This document shows positions 44,253-52,935 of a stretch of DNA of 64,000 nt, piece by piece. Each line of letters begins with the position of its first letter. Positions within the stretch are counted from its first letter, which is position 1. The notes under the pieces were generated by a model. It made no database searches. It had not been told where the DNA came from and was given only the letters and a program-made list of their open reading frames with translations. A program made the translations under genes and the position numbers. The stretch is from positions 1 to 64,000 of the forward strand of contig UQLA01000003.1 in assembly GCA_900541745.1 (NCBI GenBank). Reading direction: 5' to 3'. This DNA is from an uncultured Collinsella sp. GTDB lineage: Bacteria; Actinomycetota; Coriobacteriia; Coriobacteriales; Coriobacteriaceae.

Positions 44253-44827
44253 TACTCGGCCTCCTTTGCAGCGGCGGGCACGACGGGCGTCCCAGCGGCC
44301 GTGTCGCCGGCCCCCGCAGCAGCCACAAATCCGTCCTCGCCCAGCTCAACGCCACCGTCCCAGGTAGCAGCGCCGCCTACGGTGAGCGGATCGCCGCCGG
44401 CGCGCATCACGGCCTCCTTCTGGTCCAGGATGCCGCATGCCTCCACGATGGCATCGATCACCGTCTCGGGGCGAATGGCGCACCCGGGCGCGTACACGTC
44501 CACGGGAATCGCGCGGTCCACGCCGCCGATCACGTTATAGGCATCGCGGAACACGCCGCCCGAGCACGCGCAAATGCCGCACGCCACCACGCACTTGGGC
44601 TCGAGCATCTGATTGTAGATCTGGCGCACGACGGGCAGGTTCTGGGCATTGACCGACCCCGTCACCAAAAAGATGTCCGCATGCTTGGGGTTGCCGGTGT
44701 TGACCACGCCAAAGCGTTCCGCATCGAACAGCGGCGTGAGCGAGGCCAGCACCTCGATATCGCATCCGTTGCAGCTCGAGCCGTCGTAATGAATAACCCA
44801 CGGCGAGCGCGACATTTTATGATCCAT
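44252..44827 (-). CDS. echC: Ech hydrogenase small subunit EchC (NuoB-like)
   Basis: 191 residues. The proximal 4Fe-4S ligands appear as SCNGCDIEVLA, CVVACGICACSGG and VYAPGCAIRPE, the NuoB/EchC pattern. It passes electrons from EchF clusters to the nickel-iron site of EchE. A Gly/Ala/Pro-rich C-terminal tail of about 50 residues is longer than usual. ATG 44827 lies 12 bp after the fused membrane-subunit gene; MDHKMS offers a second start four codons on. Confidence 0.94.
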   Translation of the reverse strand: MDHKMSRSPWVIHYDGSSCNGCDIEVLASLTPLFDAERFGVVNTGNPKHADIFLVTGSVNAQNLPVVRQIYNQMLEPKCVVACGICACSGGVFRDAYNVIGGVDRAIPVDVYAPGCAIRPETVIDAIVEACGILDQKEAVMRAGGDPLTVGGAATWDGGVELGEDGFVAAAGAGDTAAGTPVVPAAAKEAE

Positions 44828-44839
44828 GGATGCCGCCTC

Positions 44840-47722
44840 CTAAATAAACACGTCGACGAGGATGGGCATAAGGTTGAGCAGGCCAAACACCAGCGCCACA
44901 CCCCATCCGAGCCTAAAGCAGCTGCGCCAGGTGCTGCGTGCGAAGGTGTTGTCGATCAGGACCTCGACAAAATACGTCACAGCCATCACGACCAGGGCGA
45001 CCACCCAGCTCACCGGGTTGTCCCAGACAAAGAACATGCCCACCCACATCAAAAACAGCACGGTCTCGCACCAGTGCATAAGGGTCATCTTGGCCAGCGT
45101 GCCGCCGCTCATCTCGGTGGCGACACCCTGGACAATCTCCTGATGCGCGTGATGCGAGTACGAAAGATCGAACGGCGACTTGCGCAGCTTGATGGTAAGC
45201 ACCGCGAGCAACGCGAGGAAAATGGGTGCGCTGTACACGATGATGGGGGCCGACTGCCCCGTCACGGCGATGGAATCAAAGCTATCGGTGGCGAGATACA
45301 GGCCCACGCTCATCAGCAGAACGGCGGGCTCGTAGCTCATAACCTGCAGCAACTCACGATCGGCGCCGACCTGCGCAAACGGGCTTTGCGTCGAGGCGGA
45401 CGCCAGCACCACAAAGATCGCGGCGAGCGTAACCATAAACGCGCACAGCAGCGTGTTGGAGCCCGACACAAAGATGCCGCCGCCCACCACGGTAAAGATG
45501 AGCGCACATGCCATGTAGGTATCGTCCATGGTGTTTACGCTGGCGGGGGCTTTGCGCAGCAGCTTGGCAACGTCGTAGAATGGCTGGAGCAGGCGCGGGC
45601 CCACGCGGCCCTGCATGCGGGCCGAAAGTTTGCGGTCGAGGCCGTCGATCAGGCCGCCCACAAGCGGCGCCAGCAGGGCAAACGCCACGGTGCCAATAAA
45701 AATGCCCACGACACCCGAACCTTCAAAATACTTGCCGCGCAGCACCGAGGGCGCACTCATGGCAAGTCTCTCGGGCCCAATCCACGCGCAACACAGCAGC
45801 GCAAACAAGATAATGCTGCAGCACACGACGCTACCCGCGGGGCCAATACGCTTCTCGCCAAGGGCATCCTCCGAATACCAATTGCGCTTTTCGGCCTTCA
45901 CCTCGCGTCCCATCGAGCCGCGGAAATGGCGATATTTGTCGGTTCCCACGCCCGAAAGGTACACGTTGACGTGCGGCTTATTGCTCACGCGGAATGAAGT
46001 CAGCAGCACCACGGCGATAAACGCCACGATAACGACCATCAGATACATGGCATCCTTGCCGATAACGTATGGCACGCGGCCAAACACCATGGCCAAGTAA
46101 GGCGACACGAGACCGCTCGAGATGAGCGGGAACGCCACACAGCACAGAATCAGCAGCGCGGCGATGGTGTTGAGCGCCATCCATTCGGTCTTATGGACAT
46201 TGACCTCAACGTTTTGAGCCGTGGGGTCGACACCCGAAAGCTTGGCAAGCCACTTGCCCCAGAAGAAGAACGTCGCGGCCGAGCCAAAGGCCAGCACCAT
46301 GATCATGAGCACGTTGCCAGTCTGCGCGAACGCCACCAGGGCGCCCCACTTGGACACGAGCATGCCAAACGGCGCCACAAACATGCCCATGATGCCCAGC
46401 ATCATCAGACGCGTCAGGTGCGGCATGCGGCTGAACATACCGTCCATGTCCTCGATATCGCGGCTGCCGATATGATGCTCGGCCGTGCCCACGCACAGGA
46501 ACAGCAGCGACTTTGCCACCGTGTGGAACAGGATCAGAAAGATGGCCGCCCATACGGCCTCGGGCGCGCCGACACCCAGGCAGGCACTGATGAGGCCCAA
46601 GTTGGAAATGGTGGAGTACGCGAGCACGCGTTTGGCGTTGCTCTGCGAGATGGCCATGAGGGCAGCAAGCAAAAACGTGATGGCACCCACACTCGTGACC
46701 ATAAAGCCGGTTACGGGATAGATAGCATAGAGCGGGCTCAGCTTGACCATTAGGAACACGCCGGCTTTAACCATGGTTGACGAGTGCAGCAGGGCGCTCG
46801 TGGGAGTGGGGGCAACCATGGCACCCAACAGCCAAGTGTGGAACGGCATCTGTGCGGCCTTGGTGAGTGCGGCGAGCGACAACAGGATGACCGGCATCAC
46901 CAGCAGTGCGGATTGCGCGGTACCGGCGCCGGAAAGCTCGATCATGCCCGAGATGGTCAGCGGCATGCCGTTAACGTGCAAGAACATAAGGCCCGCCAAA
47001 AACGCGATACCGCCCAGCATGTTAAGGATGATCTGGGTGAAAGCGTTCTTGATGGCCTCGGGCGTGCGCGTGTAGCCAATCATAAGGAACGAGCACACGG
47101 TGGTGATTTCCCAGCCGCAGAACAGCCACTCAAGGTTGTCGCTCGTCACGATGACGAACATGGCCGAGAGGAACAGGAACATAAGCGCCAGGAACTGCGG
47201 GCGACGGTCGGGCGCGGTCTGCCCGTGCAGCGCGGCCTCGTGCTCGTCATGGGCCTGGAAGTCCTTCATGTAGCCCAGGGCATACACGCAGATTAGGCTG
47301 CCGACGATACCGACGGCGAGGACCATGATCACACTCATGTAGTCCAGGTAGAGCGGCGTCGCCGTGACGGCTTCGGCCGCGGGCAGCGTCATGGCTGCAA
47401 AGGCGAGCGAGCCCACCAGCTGGACTATGCCGAGCACCGTGGTGAGCGCGTTCCTATATTTGTACGCGTTGTACAGGATGACGGCGCACAGGATGACATC
47501 GATGACGGAGCTGATGATCGAGAGCACATGCGAGGTGCCGGGGGCAACCTCAAAGCTCTGCGGACCCGTGCCAAAAAACATGACGGCGACTACAACTGTC
47601 ACCGCCATAATAATGCCGGAGCCTATGAGCCCCACCGCATCGCGGGCGCGGTCACCGCGCGCGAGCAGCATGCCCAGCGCCGGTACCAGCGGAAACAGGG
47701 TAAGGAAATACAGTAGCGTCAT
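44840..47722 (-). CDS. echA: fused EchA-EchB membrane subunit
   Basis: 960 residues in one frame. Residues about 1-620 are an antiporter-like NuoL/EchA subunit (helices throughout; FCGWEITTVCSFLMIGYTRTPEAIKNAF, PFHTWLLGAMVAPTPTSALLHSSTMVKAG with the ion-path Lys). Residues about 660-960 are a NuoH/EchB subunit (RMQGRVGPRLLQPFYDVAKLLRK; FAQVGADRELLQVMSYEPAVLLMSVGLY; SPFDLSYSHHAHQEIVQG). In Methanosarcina and Thermoanaerobacter these are separate genes. A loop of about 60 residues joins them. First gene of the ech operon; it conducts H+ or Na+ and docks the hydrogenase. GGGGGA precedes ATG 47722. Confidence 0.93.
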   Translation of the reverse strand: MTLLYFLTLFPLVPALGMLLARGDRARDAVGLIGSGIIMAVTVVVAVMFFGTGPQSFEVAPGTSHVLSIISSVIDVILCAVILYNAYKYRNALTTVLGIVQLVGSLAFAAMTLPAAEAVTATPLYLDYMSVIMVLAVGIVGSLICVYALGYMKDFQAHDEHEAALHGQTAPDRRPQFLALMFLFLSAMFVIVTSDNLEWLFCGWEITTVCSFLMIGYTRTPEAIKNAFTQIILNMLGGIAFLAGLMFLHVNGMPLTISGMIELSGAGTAQSALLVMPVILLSLAALTKAAQMPFHTWLLGAMVAPTPTSALLHSSTMVKAGVFLMVKLSPLYAIYPVTGFMVTSVGAITFLLAALMAISQSNAKRVLAYSTISNLGLISACLGVGAPEAVWAAIFLILFHTVAKSLLFLCVGTAEHHIGSRDIEDMDGMFSRMPHLTRLMMLGIMGMFVAPFGMLVSKWGALVAFAQTGNVLMIMVLAFGSAATFFFWGKWLAKLSGVDPTAQNVEVNVHKTEWMALNTIAALLILCCVAFPLISSGLVSPYLAMVFGRVPYVIGKDAMYLMVVIVAFIAVVLLTSFRVSNKPHVNVYLSGVGTDKYRHFRGSMGREVKAEKRNWYSEDALGEKRIGPAGSVVCCSIILFALLCCAWIGPERLAMSAPSVLRGKYFEGSGVVGIFIGTVAFALLAPLVGGLIDGLDRKLSARMQGRVGPRLLQPFYDVAKLLRKAPASVNTMDDTYMACALIFTVVGGGIFVSGSNTLLCAFMVTLAAIFVVLASASTQSPFAQVGADRELLQVMSYEPAVLLMSVGLYLATDSFDSIAVTGQSAPIIVYSAPIFLALLAVLTIKLRKSPFDLSYSHHAHQEIVQGVATEMSGGTLAKMTLMHWCETVLFLMWVGMFFVWDNPVSWVVALVVMAVTYFVEVLIDNTFARSTWRSCFRLGWGVALVFGLLNLMPILVDVFI

Positions 47723-47769
47723 ACCATCACTCCCCCATGCAAAAACGCTGCAATTGTTTAACGTTATAG

Positions 47770-47779
47770 CTCAATTGAG
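47770..47779. promoter_or_regulatory. palindrome upstream of the ech operon
   Basis: A perfect ctcaattgag palindrome about 50 bases upstream of ATG 47722, next to an A+T-rich stretch (ctataacgttaaacaatt on the minus strand) that probably holds the promoter. Confidence 0.35.
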
Positions 47780-47972
47780 GGATAGCGGCGGCAGGTTTTC
47801 GGTCAACTGGGGAGTTTTAGGCGTACGGGGCAAGGGTACGTCCGCATTGGAGTAGAGGGGTGACGCTCCCTTACCGCAACGACAGACGCGCGGGCCACTG
47901 CGCGCGGTTTATTGACCACGTTGGAGGATGTCCCGATAGGCTCGCGCCGGTCCAAAAAGTTGGCGCGGCAAG

Positions 47973-47995
47973 AAAAATGCGCCCCTGTGGGCGCA
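47973..47995 (-). terminator. rho-independent terminator of the HTH gene
   Basis: Minus-strand stem tgcgccc / gggcgca with a 4-nt loop followed by TTTTT, 12 bases after the stop. Confidence 0.8.
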
Positions 47996-48007
47996 CCATC
48001 CCGTTCG

Positions 48008-48412
48008 CTATTCCGCCTTTTTAACGCGCGGCTTGCGACCGCGCGGCTTATCGACCAGTGCGGACTCACCGCTCTCGCGGTACTGACGGCACCAAGCCTT
48101 GACCGAAGACTCGCTGGGAATCTTGTGCTTGATCATGGCCTCGCGAACCGTTAAGCCGTTTTCCAAGCGATCCTTAACCACGGCGAGCTTAACTTCGTAC
48201 GAATAGGTGTGATGATGCGAACCGGCATTGAGAACGGCGTCGGCACCGCCCACGGCATACGCGCGGGCCCACTGACGAGCCGTGGCCTGGGGAATGCCAA
48301 GCTCCGCAGCGAGGGCGCGATGACCGACCCCCTCTTGGAGGATCTCGACGGCGCGCTGCCTAACCTCGGGCGCATGCGTGCGAGTCCTAGTTGCTTCCGA
48401 CATACCTGCCAC
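48008..48412 (-). CDS. orphan helix-turn-helix protein, transposase OrfA-like
   Basis: 134 residues with two helix-turn-helix segments (RQRAVEILQEGVGHRALAAELGIPQATARQWARAY; VKDRLENGLTVREAMIKHKIPSESSVKAWCRQYRESG) and a basic C-terminus (DKPRGRKPRVKKAE). This is the layout of IS3-type OrfA DNA-binding subunits. No OrfB, integrase core or terminal inverted repeats are present, so it is either a remnant or a domesticated regulator. GTG 48412 has AAGG in front; ATG 48403 is the alternative. It has its own promoter and terminator, which argues that it is expressed. Confidence 0.75.
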   Translation of the reverse strand: MAGMSEATRTRTHAPEVRQRAVEILQEGVGHRALAAELGIPQATARQWARAYAVGGADAVLNAGSHHHTYSYEVKLAVVKDRLENGLTVREAMIKHKIPSESSVKAWCRQYRESGESALVDKPRGRKPRVKKAE

Positions 48413-48453
48413 TTCTTAGCCTTAACCGTTAATCTGCTTTCTTACGTGCAAGT

Positions 48454-48482
48454 TAGATAGTAGCATTTTACTGTTTGCTCAA
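48454..48482 (-). promoter_or_regulatory. predicted promoter of the HTH gene
   Basis: Minus-strand -35 TTGAGC, a 17-nt spacer and -10 TATCTA. The rest of 48483-48735 is A+T-rich and I see no gene in it. Confidence 0.55.
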
Positions 48483-48735
48483 AGCAGTTAATTAAAATAG
48501 ACGCGGCGTTATCTGGGCATTTGGCACCAAATTACGACATTTCTTTATCGATAATTTACGCTGGTAGCTGACTCGCAGCTAATCGTCATTCGCTTGTCAA
48601 CAAAATTGGCATCTCTTTATGTCCTTTGGTATAGAAGATATAGTTATTAACCCTCCCCCAATAATTTTGAGTAATCTGCAAGGCAGTAGACGTCCTCACT
48701 CCTCATGATTACCGCGCATTGCCATCCACCAGAGC

Positions 48736-48776
48736 AAAACAAAAGGGCGGGACCTGCTGCGCTTGCAGGCCCCGCA
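48736..48776 (-). terminator. rho-independent terminator of the reductase gene
   Basis: Minus-strand stem gcggggcctgc / gcaggtcccgcc with a 6-nt loop followed by TTTTGTTTT. Confidence 0.8.
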
Positions 48777-48849
48777 CCGGTTGACACCCGACGGGACACA
48801 GCCGGGCGAGACGGATCCGTGCTACCGCCCCGCCTGGCCGCGAAGTTAA

Positions 48850-50880
48850 CTACAGCTCGTTGGCCGCGTGATATGCCGTGCGAATGGCGCTCGCGATGTC
48901 GGCGGTGCGCTCGCCCGAGCAGTCTCCCACGCAGGTCACGGGCACCGTCACGCCATCCAGGTCAAACGCGTTGGCCTTGGAGCCCACGGCCATCACCACG
49001 TAATCGCAGGCGATCTTTACCGGCTCCTCGGCGCCGTCCTCGGTAGTGCGAATGGCCTCCACGCCCTCGTCGGTAATGGCGGTCAGGCGGGTCTTCACGT
49101 GCTGCTCCACGTTGTGCTCTGCAAAGTCGCTCATAATCAGCGGCAGAATGGTCTCGGACTCGCCCGCGGCAATCTTGTCGAGCATCTCGACAATCGCCAC
49201 CTCGCAGCCGCGCTGCAGCAGGTACTCGGCAGTCTCGGTGCCCACCAGGCCACCGCCAATGACGGCGACGCGGCCCGTAAGCTCCACCTTGCCGGCCAGC
49301 ACGTCCCAGCTCGAGACGACCTTGTCCGAGTCGGCACCCGGAACGGGGATGACCACGTCGTGCGCGCCCACAGCCACAATCGCGGCGTCGGCGGCGTTGA
49401 GGTCCTCAGCGGTAGCGGCATGGCTGAGCTCAACCTTCACGCCCAGGCCAGGCAGAATCTTCTCGTAGTACTCGACCGAGCGCATGATCTCGTCCTTGCG
49501 CGGAGGCGCAGCCGCCAGCACAATCTGGCCGCCCAAGTGATCGCTCGCCTCGTAGATGGTCACGTCGTAGCCGCGCTTGGCCGCCACGCGTGCGGCCTCC
49601 AGGCCGGCGATGCCACCGCCCACCACGGCGATCTTCTTGTCGCCCTCGCCCGGCTTGATGGCGATGGTCGCCTCGTCGCCGTTCTCGGCGTTGAGCACGC
49701 ACGAGATGTACTTGCGGTTTTGAATCGCGTCGACGCAGCCCTTGTTGCAGTTGAGGCACTCGCGGATGGGCTCACCCGTGGCGGCCTTCAGCGCAATGTC
49801 GGGGTCGCACATGAGCGAGCGGCCATAGGCGATGATGTCGGCGGCGCCGTCTTCCAGAATCTTCTCGCCGGCCTCGACCGAGACAACACGGCCGACGGTT
49901 GCCACCGGCACGGAGACCAGGGCCTTGACGCGCTCGGCCACGGGCAGCGTCCAGTTGTAGGGCATGGCGCCCATGGGCGGAATGGTGTCGCCCATGTTGC
50001 CGGTGTGGTTGGCCTGTGCGACCTGGATCATGTCGATGCCCGCGCCCTCGAGCAGCTTGGCAAACTCGCAGGCCTCGTCGGGCTGCAGGCCGCCCTTGCC
50101 GCGCGGCGTGCCGTCGGGGTTCTCCATGATCACGGGGAGCTTGTACTCCACCATCAGCTGCGGCGCGGCTTCCTTAATGGCAGCGACGACCTCCAGCGCG
50201 TAGCGGACGCGGTTCTCGAACGAGCCACCGTACTCGTCGGTGCGCTGGTTGAGGATGGCCGAACACAGCGAACCCACCAGACGGTCGCCGTGGACCTCGA
50301 TGGCGTCGATCCCGGCCTGCTGTGCGCGGGCGGCCGAGGCAGCGATGGCCTCCTTGATCTGGGTGAGCTGCTCTACGCTCGCCTCGTTCACAAAGTGCTG
50401 CATGTCGTGGTGCAGCTTGGCGTATGCCTGATTGCGGATCTCGTTGGACTCGGCCATCTTGGCAGCAAAGGTCTCCTCGTCGCCGGCGGCCTTGGCCTCC
50501 TGCGCGGCCTTGGCAGCGGCCATGGAGCCCATGACCATGCGGCCGACACCGGGCACGTCGTACTCGGGGTGGAACAGCTGCAGCGCAACCTTGGCGCCGT
50601 GCTTGTGGACGGCATCGGCCAGCGCCTTAAACGTGGGGATCTGAGCGTCGGTCGCCAGCTTGGGCGTGGGGCTCGCGGTCATGACGGGAGCGACGTCGCC
50701 GATGACGATGTAGCTCACGCCGCCACGGGCCAGGCGCTCGTAAAAAGCCAGGCTGCGCTCGCCAATGGAACCGTCGCGCTCCTCGTAGCCGGTGGTCAGC
50801 GGCGGGAACATAATGCGGTTCTTGAGCTCAAGGGGGCCAACCGTAATGGGCTGGAGCAGCTTGGATGCAGGTGCGGTCAT
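48850..50880 (-). CDS. Old-Yellow-Enzyme-type NADH:flavin oxidoreductase (2,4-dienoyl-CoA reductase/BaiCD-like)
   Basis: A 676-residue two-part reductase. The N-terminal TIM barrel (1-375) binds FMN; its cluster ligands are in ECLNCNKGCVDAI followed by ISCVLN, the CxxCxxxC...C pattern for one 4Fe-4S cluster. The C-terminal part (about 390-676) has two dinucleotide folds, VVGGGIAGLEAARVA (FAD) and VIGGGLVGTETAEYL (NAD(P)H). This is the architecture of 2,4-dienoyl-CoA reductase, enoate reductases and bile-acid BaiCD/BaiH. The substrate cannot be read from sequence; bile-acid or enoate reduction is plausible in a gut anaerobe. ATG 50880 has GAGAGG seven bases upstream. Monocistronic, with its own terminator. 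Confidence 0.9.
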   Translation of the reverse strand: MTAPASKLLQPITVGPLELKNRIMFPPLTTGYEERDGSIGERSLAFYERLARGGVSYIVIGDVAPVMTASPTPKLATDAQIPTFKALADAVHKHGAKVALQLFHPEYDVPGVGRMVMGSMAAAKAAQEAKAAGDEETFAAKMAESNEIRNQAYAKLHHDMQHFVNEASVEQLTQIKEAIAASAARAQQAGIDAIEVHGDRLVGSLCSAILNQRTDEYGGSFENRVRYALEVVAAIKEAAPQLMVEYKLPVIMENPDGTPRGKGGLQPDEACEFAKLLEGAGIDMIQVAQANHTGNMGDTIPPMGAMPYNWTLPVAERVKALVSVPVATVGRVVSVEAGEKILEDGAADIIAYGRSLMCDPDIALKAATGEPIRECLNCNKGCVDAIQNRKYISCVLNAENGDEATIAIKPGEGDKKIAVVGGGIAGLEAARVAAKRGYDVTIYEASDHLGGQIVLAAAPPRKDEIMRSVEYYEKILPGLGVKVELSHAATAEDLNAADAAIVAVGAHDVVIPVPGADSDKVVSSWDVLAGKVELTGRVAVIGGGLVGTETAEYLLQRGCEVAIVEMLDKIAAGESETILPLIMSDFAEHNVEQHVKTRLTAITDEGVEAIRTTEDGAEEPVKIACDYVVMAVGSKANAFDLDGVTVPVTCVGDCSGERTADIASAIRTAYHAANEL

Positions 50881-51022
50881 GAACATTCCTCTCTTATAGG
50901 CGCGGCGGCGATGATGCCGCGTAGTTGTCTAGAGGATATGGCATGGGAGCACGGCGGCACAACGGAAATCGGCGAATATCAGGTGGCAGCAGGTGGATGG
51001 GGCGTGGCGGCCCGTCGGTTTG

Positions 51023-51077
51023 TCTCAATCTGTAACAGTTACTCGGCAAAACCGGGTCTTACTGTTACAGATCGAGA
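51023..51077. repeat. 55-bp TCTCGATCTGTAAC palindrome, copy D3
   Basis: 17-base ends with one mismatch (tctcaatctgtaacagt / actgttacagatcgaga), again exactly 55 bp and preceded by GTTTG; the centre holds AAAACCGGGTCT. The rest of 50881-51127 shows no gene. Confidence 0.85.
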
Positions 51078-51127
51078 TTTTGTTTGAGAGGCCGAGAATT
51101 GGACCGAAAACACGGTCCCGGAATAAC

Positions 51128-51155
51128 AAAAAAGCTCGCCGGCTAGGCCGACGAG
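51128..51155 (-). terminator. rho-independent terminator of tRNA-fMet
   Basis: Minus-strand stem gctcgtcggc / gccggcgagc followed by TTTTTT, 11 bases after the CCA end. Confidence 0.88.
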
Positions 51156-51166
51156 CTGCAAGTTCT

Positions 51167-51243
51167 TGGTCGCGGGGGCAGGATTTGAACCTACGACCTC
51201 CGGGTTATGAGCCCGGCGAGCTACCAGACTGCTCCACCCCGCA
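51167..51243 (-). tRNA. initiator tRNA-fMet (anticodon CAT)
   Basis: A 77-nt cloverleaf with encoded CCA. The anticodon CAT is at 51207-51209. The anticodon stem carries the three consecutive G:C pairs (GGG/CCC) that mark initiator tRNAs, and the TPsiC arm reads GGTTCAAATCC. The acceptor stem is GCGGGG/CCCCGC from pair 2-71 on; the terminal 1-72 pair is U:G, weak as expected of an initiator, where E. coli has C1 x A72. The promoter lies at 51275-51303 and a terminator follows. Confidence 0.95.
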
Positions 51244-51274
51244 ATGTCTGGGCGCCTCATGTGCGCAAGAAAGA

Positions 51275-51303
51275 ATATTACGCGGGAGTTCGGTAAACGG
51301 CAA
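51275..51303 (-). promoter_or_regulatory. predicted promoter of tRNA-fMet
   Basis: Minus-strand -35 TTGCCG, a 17-nt spacer and -10 TAATAT, placed about 31 bases before the tRNA 5' end. Confidence 0.65.
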
Positions 51304-51439
51304 GGAAAAACTCGTGGAGCATAATTCCTTCATATTTAAACCCCTCAGCCCCTATCACCGTAAACGAATCGCAGCCGAGTGCCGTCGGCGGCGCGTATAC
51401 AATGGTGCGCGTCCTTTTATGCCAACACTGGGAGTAGAC

Positions 51440-52213
51440 ATGCTGCTCGCTATCGATATGGGAAACACGCAGACGGCCATGGGCCTGTTTGACGGAGACG
51501 AGCTGGTGCAGTCGTGGCGCATGCCCACCGACCGCTCCTATACCGCCGACGAGATCCATGTGCGCCTGATGGGTTTCTTTAAGATGTACGGCCTTTCGCT
51601 CGACGCGGTCGACGCGATCGCCTTTGCCGGCGTGGTGCCGCAGCTCTCGCGCGAATGGCACGCCGTGGCCGACCGCATTGCCGCGGACGCCATCGTCATC
51701 GGGCCGCAGACGGCCGCGGTGACCAAGCTGCGCGCGGCGCGTCCCCAAGCCGTAGGCGCCGATCGCGTCGCTAACGCCGTTGCGGCCGAAACTTTCTACG
51801 GCGCGCCGGCAATCGTGGTGGACTTTGGCACCGCGACCAATATCGACGTCATCGATGAGGACGGTTATTACATTGGCGGAGCGATCGCGCCGGGCATTCG
51901 CATCTCCATGGACGCGCTTGCCGCCCGTGCCGCCAAGCTCGCCAGCGTGCCGCTCGAGGCGCCCGAGCACGCCATCGGCCGCGATACCGAGGAGTGCATC
52001 AAGGTCGGCGCCGTAACGGGCGCCGCTGCCATGGCCGAGGGCCTGGTCGCGCGCATGAAGCGCGAGCTGGGCCGCGAGGATGCCACCGTTATCGCCACGG
52101 GCGGTCTCGCCAGCATCGTCGCCGATTCGACCGATGCCTTCGACGTGGTCGATGGCCAACTCACCATTAAGGGCATCTGCGAAATCTACCGCCGCATGCA
52201 GGAGCTGGAGTAG
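51440..52213 (+). CDS. coaX: type III pantothenate kinase
   Basis: A 257-residue CoaX: N-terminal phosphate-binding motif AIDMGNTQTAMGLF (4-17), VGADRVANAVAA (pantothenate side), the second ASKHA motif VVDFGTATNIDVID and the IGGAIAPGI segment. It phosphorylates pantothenate in the first step of CoA synthesis and needs a monovalent cation. ATG 51440 has GGGAG five bases upstream; the open frame further upstream overlaps the tRNA and is not coding. A TACAAT -10-like box is at 51398-51403. The next gene is convergent. Confidence 0.94.
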   Translation: MLLAIDMGNTQTAMGLFDGDELVQSWRMPTDRSYTADEIHVRLMGFFKMYGLSLDAVDAIAFAGVVPQLSREWHAVADRIAADAIVIGPQTAAVTKLRAARPQAVGADRVANAVAAETFYGAPAIVVDFGTATNIDVIDEDGYYIGGAIAPGIRISMDALAARAAKLASVPLEAPEHAIGRDTEECIKVGAVTGAAAMAEGLVARMKRELGREDATVIATGGLASIVADSTDAFDVVDGQLTIKGICEIYRRMQELE

Positions 52214-52233
52214 GCTCTGGCGAAGCCGAGGCG

Positions 52234-52935
52234 CTACAGACCGCGGATGCGTACGGCCTCGGGCGGAAACTCCTGCTCGCCGGCATCGGTCTTGATGGTC
52301 GCGCGGCCCCAGATGTCCAGGCCCGCAAACACACCGACCGCAAGCGGCAAGCCGTTGGGCGACACCGCCGCAACTTGGCGACCGAGCAGCGGCACCATGT
52401 CGAAGTACTCGCCCAGCACGGGAGCCAACGGACCAGCAGCACCCTGTGGCGTGTTGGCGACAACCGCCCAGGCGCCAACGCGAGCGAGCACCGCCGCGGC
52501 CAGTGCCTCGACCAGCGCCTCACCGGCCACATCTACGCCGAGCTCGCCCAGCGCCGCGCGCTCAACATCCACCGTCACCGCCGCAAACATGCCCGCGGCA
52601 CCGGCACCACCGTTGACGGCGACGCGCGCGAGCGACGTCTCAAACGCAGGCGCGCCGCACACAATGTCACTCGGCCACTGGATGCCCACTTTGCCGGCAA
52701 GCCCCAGGCCCGGCATTGCGGCCGTGCCCGCGAGCGCGTCCATCATGCCCATTGCGGCCACAAACGGCAGGCCGTGGAAGGCATGCATGTTCACATCGGG
52801 GCGCACGACCAGCGAAAACGTCAGCGATGCATCGCCCGCGCTCCACGCGCACCAGCCCGCGGACATGCCCTCGCGGCCCGCGTCACGCGCCGCGTCGAGC
52901 TCGGTACCGGCGGCAACAGCATTCATCTCGATCAT
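52234..52935 (-). CDS. degenerate biotin protein ligase-like protein
   Basis: 233 residues resembling the BPL/LplA/LipB catalytic fold: SLTFSLVVRPDV, FVAAMGMMDAL and WPSDIV correspond to the family NLYLS.., LVIGIVMAEVL and KWPNDL. The GRGRRG biotinyl-adenylate loop is not recognisable, the KWPND lysine is Gln (QWPSD), and the DRKLAGIL segment is absent. The N-terminus also begins late compared with BirA, with no DNA-binding domain. It is probably inactive as a ligase or has another acyl/biotin-related role. Its ATG directly follows the folP-folK stop codon (TAGATG), so translation is coupled. Family assignment is moderate. Confidence 0.55.
   Translation of the reverse strand: MIEMNAVAAGTELDAARDAGREGMSAGWCAWSAGDASLTFSLVVRPDVNMHAFHGLPFVAAMGMMDALAGTAAMPGLGLAGKVGIQWPSDIVCGAPAFETSLARVAVNGGAGAAGMFAAVTVDVERAALGELGVDVAGEALVEALAAAVLARVGAWAVVANTPQGAAGPLAPVLGEYFDMVPLLGRQVAAVSPNGLPLAVGVFAGLDIWGRATIKTDAGEQEFPPEAVRIRGL

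Noticed and set aside
48008..48412. Complete insertion sequence
   Set aside because: Only an OrfA-like HTH gene is present; no catalytic OrfB, terminal inverted repeats or target duplication could be found.
50993..51439. N-terminal extension of CoaX
   Set aside because: The frame runs through the initiator tRNA gene on the other strand; CoaX family proteins start at the MLLAIDMGNTQT segment.
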